Origin: Phormidium tenue FACHB-886
GTDB lineage: Bacteria; Cyanobacteriota; Cyanobacteriia; Elainellales; Elainellaceae
Assembly: GCF_014764505.1 (NCBI RefSeq)
Contig: NZ_JACXWX010000003.1
Location: 62,001 to 126,000, forward strand
Direction of reading: 5' to 3'
DNA: 64,000 nucleotides
How positions within the stretch are numbered: position 1 is the first letter of the stretch; each line of letters begins with the position of its first letter. Shown here piece by piece: positions 8,975 to 17,188 of the stretch. The notes under the pieces are model-generated. The model searched no databases and was not told where the DNA came from. It was given only the letters and a program-made list of their open reading frames with translations. A program made the translations under genes and the position numbers.

Positions 8975-11062
8975 TTATTCGATTGGTGCTTCTTCACTCT
9001 CCCAGTCTTCAAATATTTCAGTTTCGTTTGTTTCAGTTTCGCTGGATTCTTCGATGGATTCAAAGCTGCCGTCTCGTTCCTCTAGCCAGGTTTTAATTGA
9101 CTGCTGCGCTTGGTCATACAGTTCCCGACCGGGCTGGATTCGGGCAGCAAGGTCGATCGCCATGGTCAGGTGTCCTTTGGCGGCAAGTGCGTTTGCCTGG
9201 GTCAGAATCGGTTGATCTTGAGCGATTTGGGCGTTGCGGATCTGTCCCTGCCAGGTTTGGATCTGTGCCTGCGCCTGCTCATGCAGGGCCCGACCAGGCT
9301 GGATTTTGCCTGCCGCTGCAATGGCATCATTCAGTTTGTTTTGTTTAGCGAGAGCGATCGCATCGTCCAGCAGCGGCTGGTCTTCGATGACTTCGATCTG
9401 TTTCTTCCAGTCAAGGATTTGGGTTTGCGCGGTTTGCCACAGGGGTTGATCTGTGGGGATCACTTGTGCTTGGGCGATCGCCTGCTGCAAATCAGCTTTT
9501 TCATTTGAGGCTGCCATTGCCTGCGCGCGAGCCAGATAAGGACGATCGCGCAGCTTTGCTAATTCTTCCTGCCAGCGAGCGATCAGCGATTGGGCAGTCA
9601 GGCGACCCGGACGATCCGGGGTGAGTTGGCTAGCCCGCTCTATCGCGGCTTCTAGAGAAGTCCGATCGCCTAAACTTGCCAGCACCTCAGCAAACTGCAG
9701 AGCAGTAATGTCTTGAAGCTGAGCAACCCAAGACTGCGATCGCGCCTGTGCTTCTGCATAGAAGGGGCTATCTGCGTTAATTTGCTGAATGGCTGCCGTG
9801 GCTTCCAGCAAATTCCATAGCTGCTGGGCGATCGGCAGATTGGCTAAGCCACTCGTTTGCTGCTGCGCTTGGCTAAATTGGATCAAATCTTTGCCTGCTG
9901 GCGGCAAGTTTGGATCAAAAGGAATTTTTTGGGCAGCGAGCAATGCAGCGTCGGTATTGCCCTGTTGCCACTGCTGCAGCGCCCAATTTAACAGAGTTTG
10001 GCTCCACTGCTGACGAGCAGCTTCGGCTTCTGGGGATGCCATTGTGCCAGGGGAAACAGCCTGAAGCAGGACGATCGCCTCTCCCAGTTTGGCAGGGTCG
10101 TTGCCCTTTGCTAGCTTCTGGGCCTGCGTTAGGGATTGCCGCGCCTCTTTTTCGCGTAGCACCCGCTTTCCCAGTGCATCTGCCTGCTGGAGGCGCCAGT
10201 AGTCATACTTCATGAAACCCATTTCTATGACCAGCGCTGAGGCTTCTTTCCAGTTTTGGGTTTGCATTGCCACTTCTGCCTTAGCATAGAGCACATCGCC
10301 CTTGTGCCACTCTGCTTTCCAGCTAGCGATCGCCTCTTGCGCCTGCTGGTAAACCCCGCTAGAAACAGGAATCTGCCCTGCTGCCTCCAAGCCGCCTGCC
10401 AGATCGTTTTGCTCAACTTTCTCGCGGGCATTTAGCAGCACCAATGCTGACCAATCATCTACAGACTGTCGCGCTTTTTCGTAAAAGGGCTGATCGGGCG
10501 ACCAGCCTTTGAGTAGCTCAATGCCCTGCAGCAAATCGGTGAGCTTGCCCGATCGGGCAATTTGCTGAGCGCAGTAGAGGCGCTGCATGGGCGATGAGTC
10601 AGATGCAGAAGGAGACACAGAGCGGCATTCAGGCAGCGGCGGCAAGCCAGTTAGCCACAGAAAGGCAGCCGTGCTCATGCCACCCAAGATGCAAAGGGTA
10701 CTCAACCAAACAATGAGCCAGTTCAAGGATTGCCGCGTCAGCCTGTATCTGGGCAGGTGCAATCGTGGAATGGGCGGAATCACCTCGATTACCAGTTGTT
10801 CGGTGAGTTTTGCCAAACGATTGGGAATCGGGGCAGCACCAGCCGAAATTACGGCTTCTGCCTCTGCCTGATCAAACGGAGGAGGCACGCTAGGCGACTC
10901 AGCGATGGGTGGGCTGATCGGCTGCTGCTGCCAAGCAGGGATCTTTAAGGGCTGAATGGGAGTAGAGCGCGATCGACGGCTCTGATCCATCAAATTGAAA
11001 GATAATGAGGCAATATCTTGAGATTCTTTAGAATTTGATGAGTTAAGCGACTCCTGTCCCAT
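8975..11062 (-). CDS. Single-pass membrane protein with degenerate alpha-helical repeats (paralogue B)
   Basis: This 695-residue protein shares its whole architecture with the downstream gene at 6143-8455: a cytoplasmic head, a membrane helix (LIVWLSTLCILGGMSTAAFLWL), a conserved cysteine pair region (LPECRS and RLYCAQQIARSG), and then repeats such as GRALHEQAQAQIQTWQGQIR and GRELYDQAQQSIKTWLEER. The motif DRPYLARAQAMAAS matches DQPYLARAEALAKS in paralogue A. It ends in an acidic tail. The two look like a tandem duplication that has diverged. The function is unknown; no catalytic motif is visible. A 519-base gap separates the genes, so they may be transcribed separately. Confidence 0.8.
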   Translation of the reverse strand: MGQESLNSSNSKESQDIASLSFNLMDQSRRSRSTPIQPLKIPAWQQQPISPPIAESPSVPPPFDQAEAEAVISAGAAPIPNRLAKLTEQLVIEVIPPIPRLHLPRYRLTRQSLNWLIVWLSTLCILGGMSTAAFLWLTGLPPLPECRSVSPSASDSSPMQRLYCAQQIARSGKLTDLLQGIELLKGWSPDQPFYEKARQSVDDWSALVLLNAREKVEQNDLAGGLEAAGQIPVSSGVYQQAQEAIASWKAEWHKGDVLYAKAEVAMQTQNWKEASALVIEMGFMKYDYWRLQQADALGKRVLREKEARQSLTQAQKLAKGNDPAKLGEAIVLLQAVSPGTMASPEAEAARQQWSQTLLNWALQQWQQGNTDAALLAAQKIPFDPNLPPAGKDLIQFSQAQQQTSGLANLPIAQQLWNLLEATAAIQQINADSPFYAEAQARSQSWVAQLQDITALQFAEVLASLGDRTSLEAAIERASQLTPDRPGRLTAQSLIARWQEELAKLRDRPYLARAQAMAASNEKADLQQAIAQAQVIPTDQPLWQTAQTQILDWKKQIEVIEDQPLLDDAIALAKQNKLNDAIAAAGKIQPGRALHEQAQAQIQTWQGQIRNAQIAQDQPILTQANALAAKGHLTMAIDLAARIQPGRELYDQAQQSIKTWLEERDGSFESIEESSETETNETEIFEDWESEEAPIE

Positions 11063-11258
11063 ATTTCGGCTCTGAAGTAATGTGAGTATCTGGGATATGC
11101 GTAGGCTAACCTGATGAAGCTAGTCCAGCTTACTCAGAAATTTCAGATTTAAACCATAAATGTGGATAAAGTTTAGCAAGTTGTGTCGCTTGCTACGCTA
11201 TGAGTAGCGCTAAGTAACAGCATCGAGATTAACGAGTCTTGCAACAGTCCTGCCCGAT

Positions 11259-12929
11259 CTAAGGCTCGCTGCCTTCAAGGGTCAGGAGCGAGAGCTGTAC
11301 GAAGTCGGAAGGGGGCTTAGCCCGAGTCGTGCGGGGCTTGCGCGGGCGCGATCGATGCGGCGGGATACTGACATGCGCCGTGAACCAAGTTCGGAGCGCT
11401 TGGGCCTGCACCAAATCGAGGCTATCTAGATCGAGCGGTGCGGGAAAGAGGGCGCGATTGCCGAGCAATGCCCAGCCAATTTCACTGCGGCGATCGGCAC
11501 CAAAGGGAACGATCGAGTCGGGCAATCTTGCTAGATGCGGCACGACGTTATCTTGATGTAAAAAAGTCTGGCGCTGCCGCTCTAGCTGAGCCACCCGACG
11601 CTGACGGGCAGCTTTATAGTTCAGGATCGGGGCGGGATAGTTTTTGAGACGAGGGGGTGCGCCCAGCTGGTCGGCTGGCAAATGCGCCACCTCAGGCACC
11701 CAACGCTTAATAAATAACCCATCCGGATCGCAGCGATCGACTGCTACCTGCTGGGGGTTATAAATCCTGGTCCAGGTTTTATCAACGCAGTGCGTTACCC
11801 CCGCCTGCATTGCCCACTGGTAATGGTCAATTGGGCAATCGCCGTCGATCAGATGCTGCATGAAGTGAAGCGCTCCATAGCGCCAATCCATGCAGAGCAG
11901 GTTACTGAGGAAGCTGGCATAGATAGCGCGGACGCGGAAATTGAGCTGCTGCCAGCCGCCTGTAGCCTGCAAACAGCGAGCGGCGGCATCCACGACTGGG
12001 AAGCCGGTTTGCCCAGTTTGCCATGCCTGATAAAGTTCTGCGTTGAAGTCCCAGCCATCTGCATCAAAAATGCTGTAGAGCGATCGCAACTCCAACTGCG
12101 GCAAGTAGCGAAATCGCTGGGCAAAGCCACTGCCCCAGCGCAGCCGAGAAATGAGCTGCTGGCGGCTGCGTTCGGCGCGGGGGTTAGTTAAGGGAGTGCG
12201 TTTGGCGATCTGAATGCATTCGCGGGTGGAAATAACGCCAAACTTGAGATGGGGACTCAACCCGGTTGTGGCTTCGGCACCTGGATAGGAGAGCTGCCAG
12301 TAGTAGCGATCGACTTTTTCTGACAGAAAAGCCTGCAAGATCTGCCGAGCGGCGGCGGTGCTAGCGGGCGGGATGGGCTTATTGTCGGCGATCAGCCCCA
12401 GATCGGCCAGTGAAGGCAACGGCTCACTATGAACTTCTGGCGGGACGAGCAGACGAGCCGGCGTGGGAGCGGGGCTGTCCTGCATATCGCTGTACCAAAA
12501 ATCTCGATAGTCTGGGTAGAACAGCAGATCGGCTGTGCCTGCGGCTGGCTCAAACCAGCGGATTTTCATCTGCTGATCGGCTAAAGCTTGGTTGAGGCGT
12601 GCATCACGGACGCGCCCATAGATGCGTTCGTAGTCAATGTGGGCGTAGATGCCTTCGGCTTGGGTTTCGCGCACAAGCTGCGGCAGCACCTCCACCGGAT
12701 CGCCGTAGCGCACGATCAAACGTCCGCCGTACGATCGCAAGTCCTGATCGAGACTCGCCAACGCTTCTAACATAAATGCAACCCGTGCTGGGGCCGTTTC
12801 AGGATGGTGCAGCAGGGCGCGATCGAACACAAAAACAGGAATAACGGCTCCCCGGAGTGCCGCTCGATACAGCGGCGCATGGTCGGCAATTCGCAAATCT
12901 CGTCGAAACCAGACGATCGTACGGTTCAT
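11259..12929 (-). CDS. Photolyase/cryptochrome superfamily FAD-binding protein, atypical active site
   Basis: The 556-residue protein has an N-terminal Rossmann domain (TIVWFRRDLRIADHAPLYRA) and a C-terminal FAD domain (QTGQTGFPVVDAAARCL, LCMDWRYGALHF, FIKRWVPEV). Set against E. coli PhrB from memory, W349 and W372 match two electron-transfer tryptophans. The residue facing flavin N5 is D368 (LIDGDCPIDHYQW) where CPD photolyases have Asn; plant cryptochromes have Asp. The usual WMHNRLRM segment reads WQQLNFRVRA, so the Asn and Met that contact the lesion are absent. A basic tail (RSRPRKPRTTRAK) could bind nucleic acid. Membership of the superfamily is clear; CPD repair activity is doubtful. 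Confidence 0.88.
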   Translation of the reverse strand: MNRTIVWFRRDLRIADHAPLYRAALRGAVIPVFVFDRALLHHPETAPARVAFMLEALASLDQDLRSYGGRLIVRYGDPVEVLPQLVRETQAEGIYAHIDYERIYGRVRDARLNQALADQQMKIRWFEPAAGTADLLFYPDYRDFWYSDMQDSPAPTPARLLVPPEVHSEPLPSLADLGLIADNKPIPPASTAAARQILQAFLSEKVDRYYWQLSYPGAEATTGLSPHLKFGVISTRECIQIAKRTPLTNPRAERSRQQLISRLRWGSGFAQRFRYLPQLELRSLYSIFDADGWDFNAELYQAWQTGQTGFPVVDAAARCLQATGGWQQLNFRVRAIYASFLSNLLCMDWRYGALHFMQHLIDGDCPIDHYQWAMQAGVTHCVDKTWTRIYNPQQVAVDRCDPDGLFIKRWVPEVAHLPADQLGAPPRLKNYPAPILNYKAARQRRVAQLERQRQTFLHQDNVVPHLARLPDSIVPFGADRRSEIGWALLGNRALFPAPLDLDSLDLVQAQALRTWFTAHVSIPPHRSRPRKPRTTRAKPPSDFVQLSLLTLEGSEP

Positions 12930-13522
12930 CCCATCTCAAGCGCGTAGATCCTGTTAACCACTGTAACGAAACCTCAAGGATTGTGTGGCTTGAGAGGATG
13001 TTTGAAAAGTGTTTTTTAATACCCCTATGTTGTTCGACTCCCCTAAATCCCTCTACCTTTCTAGGAGGCAAAGCCGGTGCTGCTGATTTCTGGGATGATT
13101 TTCAAGTGAGAAGGGCACGGAGCGCCCCTCACTTAAAAATCATTCCCCTGATAAGCAATGCCGCAAAGCCTAAGAAAAGAGGGACTTTGAATAGGTCGCT
13201 TCCCCTTTTTAAGGGGAGCCAGGGCGATCGACAGCGCTAAGGTGTAAAAAGGATTTTTCAAAAATCCTTAAGGCGGCAGGGGTGATCGAAGAAGCTGCAC
13301 GCTGCGCCACTCTTCTAGGAGATCGTTAGCTAAACGCTTCCAGGTTCAAGGCTTAACTGTATAATGGCTTGTCAGCTCTGAAGAATCGTTATCAAAAACG
13401 AACGCTTCAGATTCTCAAGCTTCCATAAAATCTCTATAATCGCCTCAAGGCTGCGCTGGTGCAGCAAGACTCGATCGAGCCGCTACGAGATTTAACGAGC
13501 AGCCCTTCTCCTAAATTCCATC
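12930..13522. repeat. Divergent intergenic region with strong hairpins (repeat copy B)
   Basis: No gene is supported here. It separates the divergent photolyase and coaD genes and must hold both promoters. A long inverted repeat (arms 13092-13110 and 13128-13147, one bulge and one mismatch) encloses a GGGC/GCCC inner pair. TCCCCTTTTTAAGGGGA at 13201-13217 and a perfect 10-bp palindrome at 13249-13269 (AAGGATTTTT with its complement) follow. The C-run, AAAG and GGGG style matches the dispersed modules at 8.8, 26.2 and 57.5 kb. Confidence 0.5.
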
Positions 13523-14119
13523 GTGATTGCACTTTATCCCGGCAGTTTTGACCCTATCACACGTGGACACCTAGACATCATTGAGCGGGGATGTCAGCTG
13601 TTTGAGCGAGTGGTCGTTGTGGTGTTTCGCAACTCCAACAAAACACCTTTGTTTAGCGTGGCGCAAAGGATGCAGCAAATTCGTAGCGCCACCCAGCATC
13701 TACCCAACATAGAAGTCGATAGCTTCGATGGTTTGACTGTCACCTATGCCCAAATGCGGCAAGCTAAAGTGCTGCTGCGCGGACTGCGAGCCGTCTCTGA
13801 CTTTGAGATGGAGCTGCAAATGGCGCATACCAATAAGACCTTGGCAACCGATATCGAAACCGTCTTTCTAGCGACTTCTACCGAATTCAGCTTCCTCAGC
13901 AGCAGCCATGTCAAAGAGATTGCCCGCTTCGGCGGACCGATTCATCATCTTGTTCCTCATACTGTCGCGTTAGATCTTCACCAATGCTACGCCAAAACTC
14001 CAATCGACCCGGCTCCAAAAAGCGATCGCCCAGCACTTCCGGCGGAGGCGGAGGAACCGACCGCCGCAACACATACGGAGAAACCCGCCTCGGAGGGGTC
14101 GATATTCAGCGGGAGCTAA
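13523..14119 (+). CDS. coaD: Pantetheine-phosphate adenylyltransferase (CoaD), GTG start
   Basis: CoaD transfers AMP from ATP to 4'-phosphopantetheine, the penultimate step of coenzyme A synthesis. The N-terminus [20 protein letters not shown] carries the T/HxGH nucleotidyltransferase motif. The segment [19 protein letters not shown] and the C-terminal motif [20 protein letters not shown] are also typical. The start codon is GTG; the family N-terminus begins exactly here. Bacterial CoaD is about 160 residues. This one has 198, and the extra 35-40 residues (Pro/Ala/Glu-rich) are encoded where the next gene already reads in another frame. That tail is probably dispensable. Confidence 0.97.
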   Translation: MIALYPGSFDPITRGHLDIIERGCQLFERVVVVVFRNSNKTPLFSVAQRMQQIRSATQHLPNIEVDSFDGLTVTYAQMRQAKVLLRGLRAVSDFEMELQMAHTNKTLATDIETVFLATSTEFSFLSSSHVKEIARFGGPIHHLVPHTVALDLHQCYAKTPIDPAPKSDRPALPAEAEEPTAATHTEKPASEGSIFSGS

Positions 14120-14703
14120 ACAAGCTGGAGGAAATGATCCTCGACAGCATCCGAGTGCCGCTGAGCCGCTTGACGCTAGTGGATGAGGAGCAACTGCTTG
14201 ATCAGCTCGATTTGGTGCGGCTGAATCTGCCGACTGCCTTTCAGGAAGCGGTTGAGATCTCGACCCACCGAGAAGAAGTGCTGATAGAGGCAGAGCAAAT
14301 TGCCCAAGACATCATCGCTACCGCTGAGCAAAGAGCTGCCCAAATCCTAGATGAAATCAGTATTATTCGCCAAGCTGAAGCCGAAGCCCAGCGCATCCGC
14401 CAGCAGGTGCAGCAAGAATGCGAACTGATGGAGCAGCAAACCCTTGCAGATATCGAGCAAGTGCGGCGACGGGCACAGCAAGAGCTAGAAGAGATGCAGC
14501 GATCGGCGCTGGCAGAGTGCGAACAAATTCAACGTGGGGCAGACGACTACGCCGATCGCGTCCTGCGTGACATGGAAGAGCGTCTCAGCGAAATGATGCG
14601 GATTATCCGCAACGGGCGGCAGCAGGTGCAAGCCGCGCCACGCTCCCCCGACCCAGAAGGCTATCCCCCCGATCGGCTGCCGCCTGCAGGCGGGCGGTAT
14701 TGA
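13984..14703 (+). CDS. Coiled-coil protein downstream of coaD (DivIVA/ATP-synthase-b-like)
   Basis: The frame codes for 239 residues. The first 35 are basic and Gly-rich. A conserved-looking block ([19 protein letters not shown], then LIDEEQL-like [20 protein letters not shown]) leads into a long Glu/Gln/Ala-rich coiled coil (about 90-215) and a short Pro-rich tail. Related cyanobacterial proteins next to coaD are labelled DivIVA-like or F0F1 subunit b-like; neither name proves a role. The ATG at 13984 lies inside coaD, giving a 136-base overlap in a different frame. No later start before the GGVDIQREL block was found except non-ATG codons, so the overlap seems real, though the exact start is uncertain. 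Confidence 0.8.
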   Translation: MLRQNSNRPGSKKRSPSTSGGGGGTDRRNTYGETRLGGVDIQRELNKLEEMILDSIRVPLSRLTLVDEEQLLDQLDLVRLNLPTAFQEAVEISTHREEVLIEAEQIAQDIIATAEQRAAQILDEISIIRQAEAEAQRIRQQVQQECELMEQQTLADIEQVRRRAQQELEEMQRSALAECEQIQRGADDYADRVLRDMEERLSEMMRIIRNGRQQVQAAPRSPDPEGYPPDRLPPAGGRY

Positions 14704-14765
14704 AACCCGCCCCTCATCCCCTCCCCCGCGCTGTACGATGGAACTAGAGTCCACTCAACCTACCT

Positions 14766-15230
14766 ATGGCTTTAGATAATCTGCGCGATCTCTATCAACA
14801 GGTGATTTTGGAGCGCTATAAAAAGCCCCGCAACCGTGGCAAAACAGACCCCGTCGATCGCTACCAGAAAGGACACAACCCCTCTTGCGGCGACACGATC
14901 GAGCTAACGCTAAAGCTAAACGGGCAGGGCAACCAGATCGAAGAGGTCAAATTTGAAGGCGAAGGCTGTGCGATCGCCATGGCATCTGTAGATCTCATGG
15001 CAGATGCTTTGCGCGGCAAAACGGTTTCTGAAGCGCTGGAGATGGTGCAGCGATTCCAAGCAATGATGCGCGGCGAAGCGGAATTTCCACCAGACCTCCG
15101 TAAGCTCAATGTTATGCGGGGCGTTGCTCAATTCCCTGTTCGCATCAAATGCGCTAATCTGTCTTGGCACACGCTGAAGGCAGCGATCGAGCAGGCTGCT
15201 CAGCCCGCCGGATTCGTCAGCAACGAGTAG
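14766..15230 (+). CDS. sufU: SufU-type iron-sulfur cluster assembly protein
   Basis: The 154-residue protein has the three conserved cysteines of U-type scaffolds and zinc-dependent sulfur acceptors: C41 in NPSCGD (with D43), C68 in EGEGCAIA and C129 in RIKCANLSWHTL. The spacing and the region between the second and third cysteines match SufU rather than IscU. It would accept sulfur from the SufS desulfurase for Fe-S cluster assembly in the cytoplasm. No suf partner gene is adjacent. It begins 62 bases after the coiled-coil gene on the same strand. SufU-like proteins coexist with the SufBCDS system in many cyanobacteria. Confidence 0.9.
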   Translation: MALDNLRDLYQQVILERYKKPRNRGKTDPVDRYQKGHNPSCGDTIELTLKLNGQGNQIEEVKFEGEGCAIAMASVDLMADALRGKTVSEALEMVQRFQAMMRGEAEFPPDLRKLNVMRGVAQFPVRIKCANLSWHTLKAAIEQAAQPAGFVSNE

Positions 15231-15283
15231 CACGCCTCTTAATCCCTCATCATCCCTCATCCCTTTTCACCCCTCATCCCCCC

Positions 15284-15835
15284 ATGTTTTCTCCTTCTAC
15301 CTTCCAAACTTACGCCCAGTGGGCGGGTATTGCTGCGCTGGCGTTTGCGGCACTCACAGGACTTGCTTTTTTGTTCAAGTGGGGCATCCGCTTCCGGCTG
15401 GTGGGCGCCACGGGGTTCACGATCGTGCTGATGGTGGGGCTATTTGCGCTGGGCGTAGTGCCCTTCACCCGGACGACGATTCCGGGTGCCGTTCGCTTTT
15501 TTACAGTGTTTGACTCTGGCGCCACACAGGCGGTCATTGCAGTTCCAGCAACAATTACCGAAACAGAGCTAACTGCCACCCTGAAGCAGGCTGCTAGCGA
15601 TCTCTTTTTAGTGGGTCGGCTGGGGCGGCGAGATGAACAGCTAACGATTCGGGCAAGGGCAGTGCTGCATCCCAGCGAGGGGGTGACGCAGCCGCTCTAT
15701 TTGGGACAAATCCGGCGATCGCTTGCTGTGCGGCAGGATGAGCAGATGGAGATTGAGATTTACCCGCAAGCGCTGGCACAGTTGCCGGCTGCGGCTAATG
15801 AGTCGCCCGTTGATGTCCAGACTTCTGAGAATTAA
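15284..15835 (+). CDS. Ycf51-family (DUF2518) membrane protein
   Basis: Starting at the ATG at 15284 (MFSPSTFQTYAQWAGIAALA) the protein has 183 residues. Two membrane helices (about 12-32 and 38-58) are followed by a soluble domain with FFTVFDSGATQAVIAVPA and a C-terminal segment of charged strands. This matches the Ycf51 family of cyanobacteria and red-algal plastids, whose function is unknown. The frame is open upstream to 15164, but that region overlaps sufU and lacks family similarity. It lies 53 bases downstream of sufU on the same strand and may be read through from it. Confidence 0.85.
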   Translation: MFSPSTFQTYAQWAGIAALAFAALTGLAFLFKWGIRFRLVGATGFTIVLMVGLFALGVVPFTRTTIPGAVRFFTVFDSGATQAVIAVPATITETELTATLKQAASDLFLVGRLGRRDEQLTIRARAVLHPSEGVTQPLYLGQIRRSLAVRQDEQMEIEIYPQALAQLPAAANESPVDVQTSEN

Positions 15836-15954
15836 GTCTGCATCTCCTGACAAGACACCCTCGAACGGTTAGCTAGAATACAAACGAGTGTAGTAAATTA
15901 ATCGTTACCTCACTGCAGGCTTTTTGTAGGTTGCGATAAGAAAATTCAAAGCAT

Positions 15955-17121
15955 ATGGCAGATTTAAGTTTGTCCCAGAATCAGGTGTCCGGTGTCGCAT
16001 CCCCTGTTGTTCTGCCGCTTGCCGTTGCACCTGCTCAGGTTGTGCGCGGCGCAGGCATTTTGGCACAGATGGGAGCGGCGATCGCCCGCTTGGGTCAGCG
16101 TCCGCTGGTGGTAGGAGGGTCTCGAACACTGAAAGTAGTGGAGTCCTTTCTGTATCCCCCGCTTGAGCAAGCTTGCCTCTCGGTGACTTCTGCTTCATAT
16201 GGGCTGGACTGCAGTGAACCAGGGCTAGAGGCACTGCGGCAGGCAGCACAGCAGCATAGCGCTGATGTGATCATTGGCGTAGGCGGCGGCAAGGCACTGG
16301 ATGCCGCCAAGCTGCTGGCGTATCAGTGCCAGCTACCCGTCGTCACCGTCCCGACGTCGGCTGCTACCTGTGCCGCCTGGACGGCGCTGTCGAATGTCTA
16401 TTCTGAGCAGGGAGCCTTTCGCTATGATGTCGGCTTGCCCACTTGCCCAAATCTGCTGATTCTAGACTATAACCTGGTGCAAACAGCGCCCCGCCGCACA
16501 CTAGTGGCGGGCATTGGGGATGCGATCGCTAAGTGGTATGAAGCCTCGATCAGCAGCGGACATTTGGAGCAAACGCTGATTGTGGCGGCAGTTCAGCAGG
16601 CGCGAGTCTTGCGGGATCTGCTGTTTCAAAAGTCGGCGGCAGCGCTTCAGGCTCCGGGCAGTGCCGTTTGGCGCGATGTGGTGGATGCGTCCGTACTGAT
16701 GGCAGGTGTGATTGGTGGGATGGGCGGTGCGCAATGTCGTACGGTGGCAGCCCATGCGGTTCACAACGGGTTGACCCAGCTGCTGCAAAGCCACGGAACA
16801 CTGCACGGCGAAAAAGTGGCATACGGTATTCTGGTACAGCTCCGTTTAGAAGAGATTATGCAGGGAAACCGGCTTGCCGAAACTGCCCGCCAGCAGCTGC
16901 TCAAGTTCTACAGCGAGATTGGCTTGCCTCAAAGCCTGGAAGACTTAGGGCTAACCACGGTCACCCTAGCCGATTTGCAAGCAGCAGCCGAATTTGCCTG
17001 CCGCTCTGGCTCAGACATCCATCATTTGCCGTTTGAAGTGACACCCTCTCATTTGATGGCCGCCATGGTTTCCACAACAGCTCCTGGGGTCACTTCTTCT
17101 GTAGAATCAAAAGATCGCTAA
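15955..17121 (+). CDS. Glycerol dehydrogenase-like iron-type alcohol dehydrogenase
   Basis: The 388-residue protein belongs to the metal-dependent alcohol dehydrogenase family. It shows the NAD-binding GVGGGKALDAAK (108-119), the segment VPTSAATCAAWTALSNVYSE (132-151), and metal ligands at D189 (GIGDAIAKW), H267 (AAHAVHNGL) and H284 (TLHGEKVAYG). It resembles GldA-type glycerol dehydrogenases; a substrate other than glycerol is possible. It stands on the plus strand between the ycf51-like gene and an aminotransferase gene, 67 bases before the latter, so the two could be co-transcribed. The ATG at 15955 opens the conserved frame. Confidence 0.88.
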   Translation: MADLSLSQNQVSGVASPVVLPLAVAPAQVVRGAGILAQMGAAIARLGQRPLVVGGSRTLKVVESFLYPPLEQACLSVTSASYGLDCSEPGLEALRQAAQQHSADVIIGVGGGKALDAAKLLAYQCQLPVVTVPTSAATCAAWTALSNVYSEQGAFRYDVGLPTCPNLLILDYNLVQTAPRRTLVAGIGDAIAKWYEASISSGHLEQTLIVAAVQQARVLRDLLFQKSAAALQAPGSAVWRDVVDASVLMAGVIGGMGGAQCRTVAAHAVHNGLTQLLQSHGTLHGEKVAYGILVQLRLEEIMQGNRLAETARQQLLKFYSEIGLPQSLEDLGLTTVTLADLQAAAEFACRSGSDIHHLPFEVTPSHLMAAMVSTTAPGVTSSVESKDR

Positions 17122-17188
17122 TTTTGAGGACTGGCAAGACATTCTTTTATTGCGCCTCCTCACCCTGCACTCCATTCCACCTTGAAAC

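Noticed and set aside
6143-11062. Naming the two paralogues chromosome segregation ATPases
   Set aside because: No Walker A or B motif; the name appears to be a propagated annotation.
13030-13045. GTTCGACTCC, a tRNA T-loop-like string
   Set aside because: No acceptor, D or anticodon stem can be drawn upstream at tRNA spacing; it is part of a repeat module.
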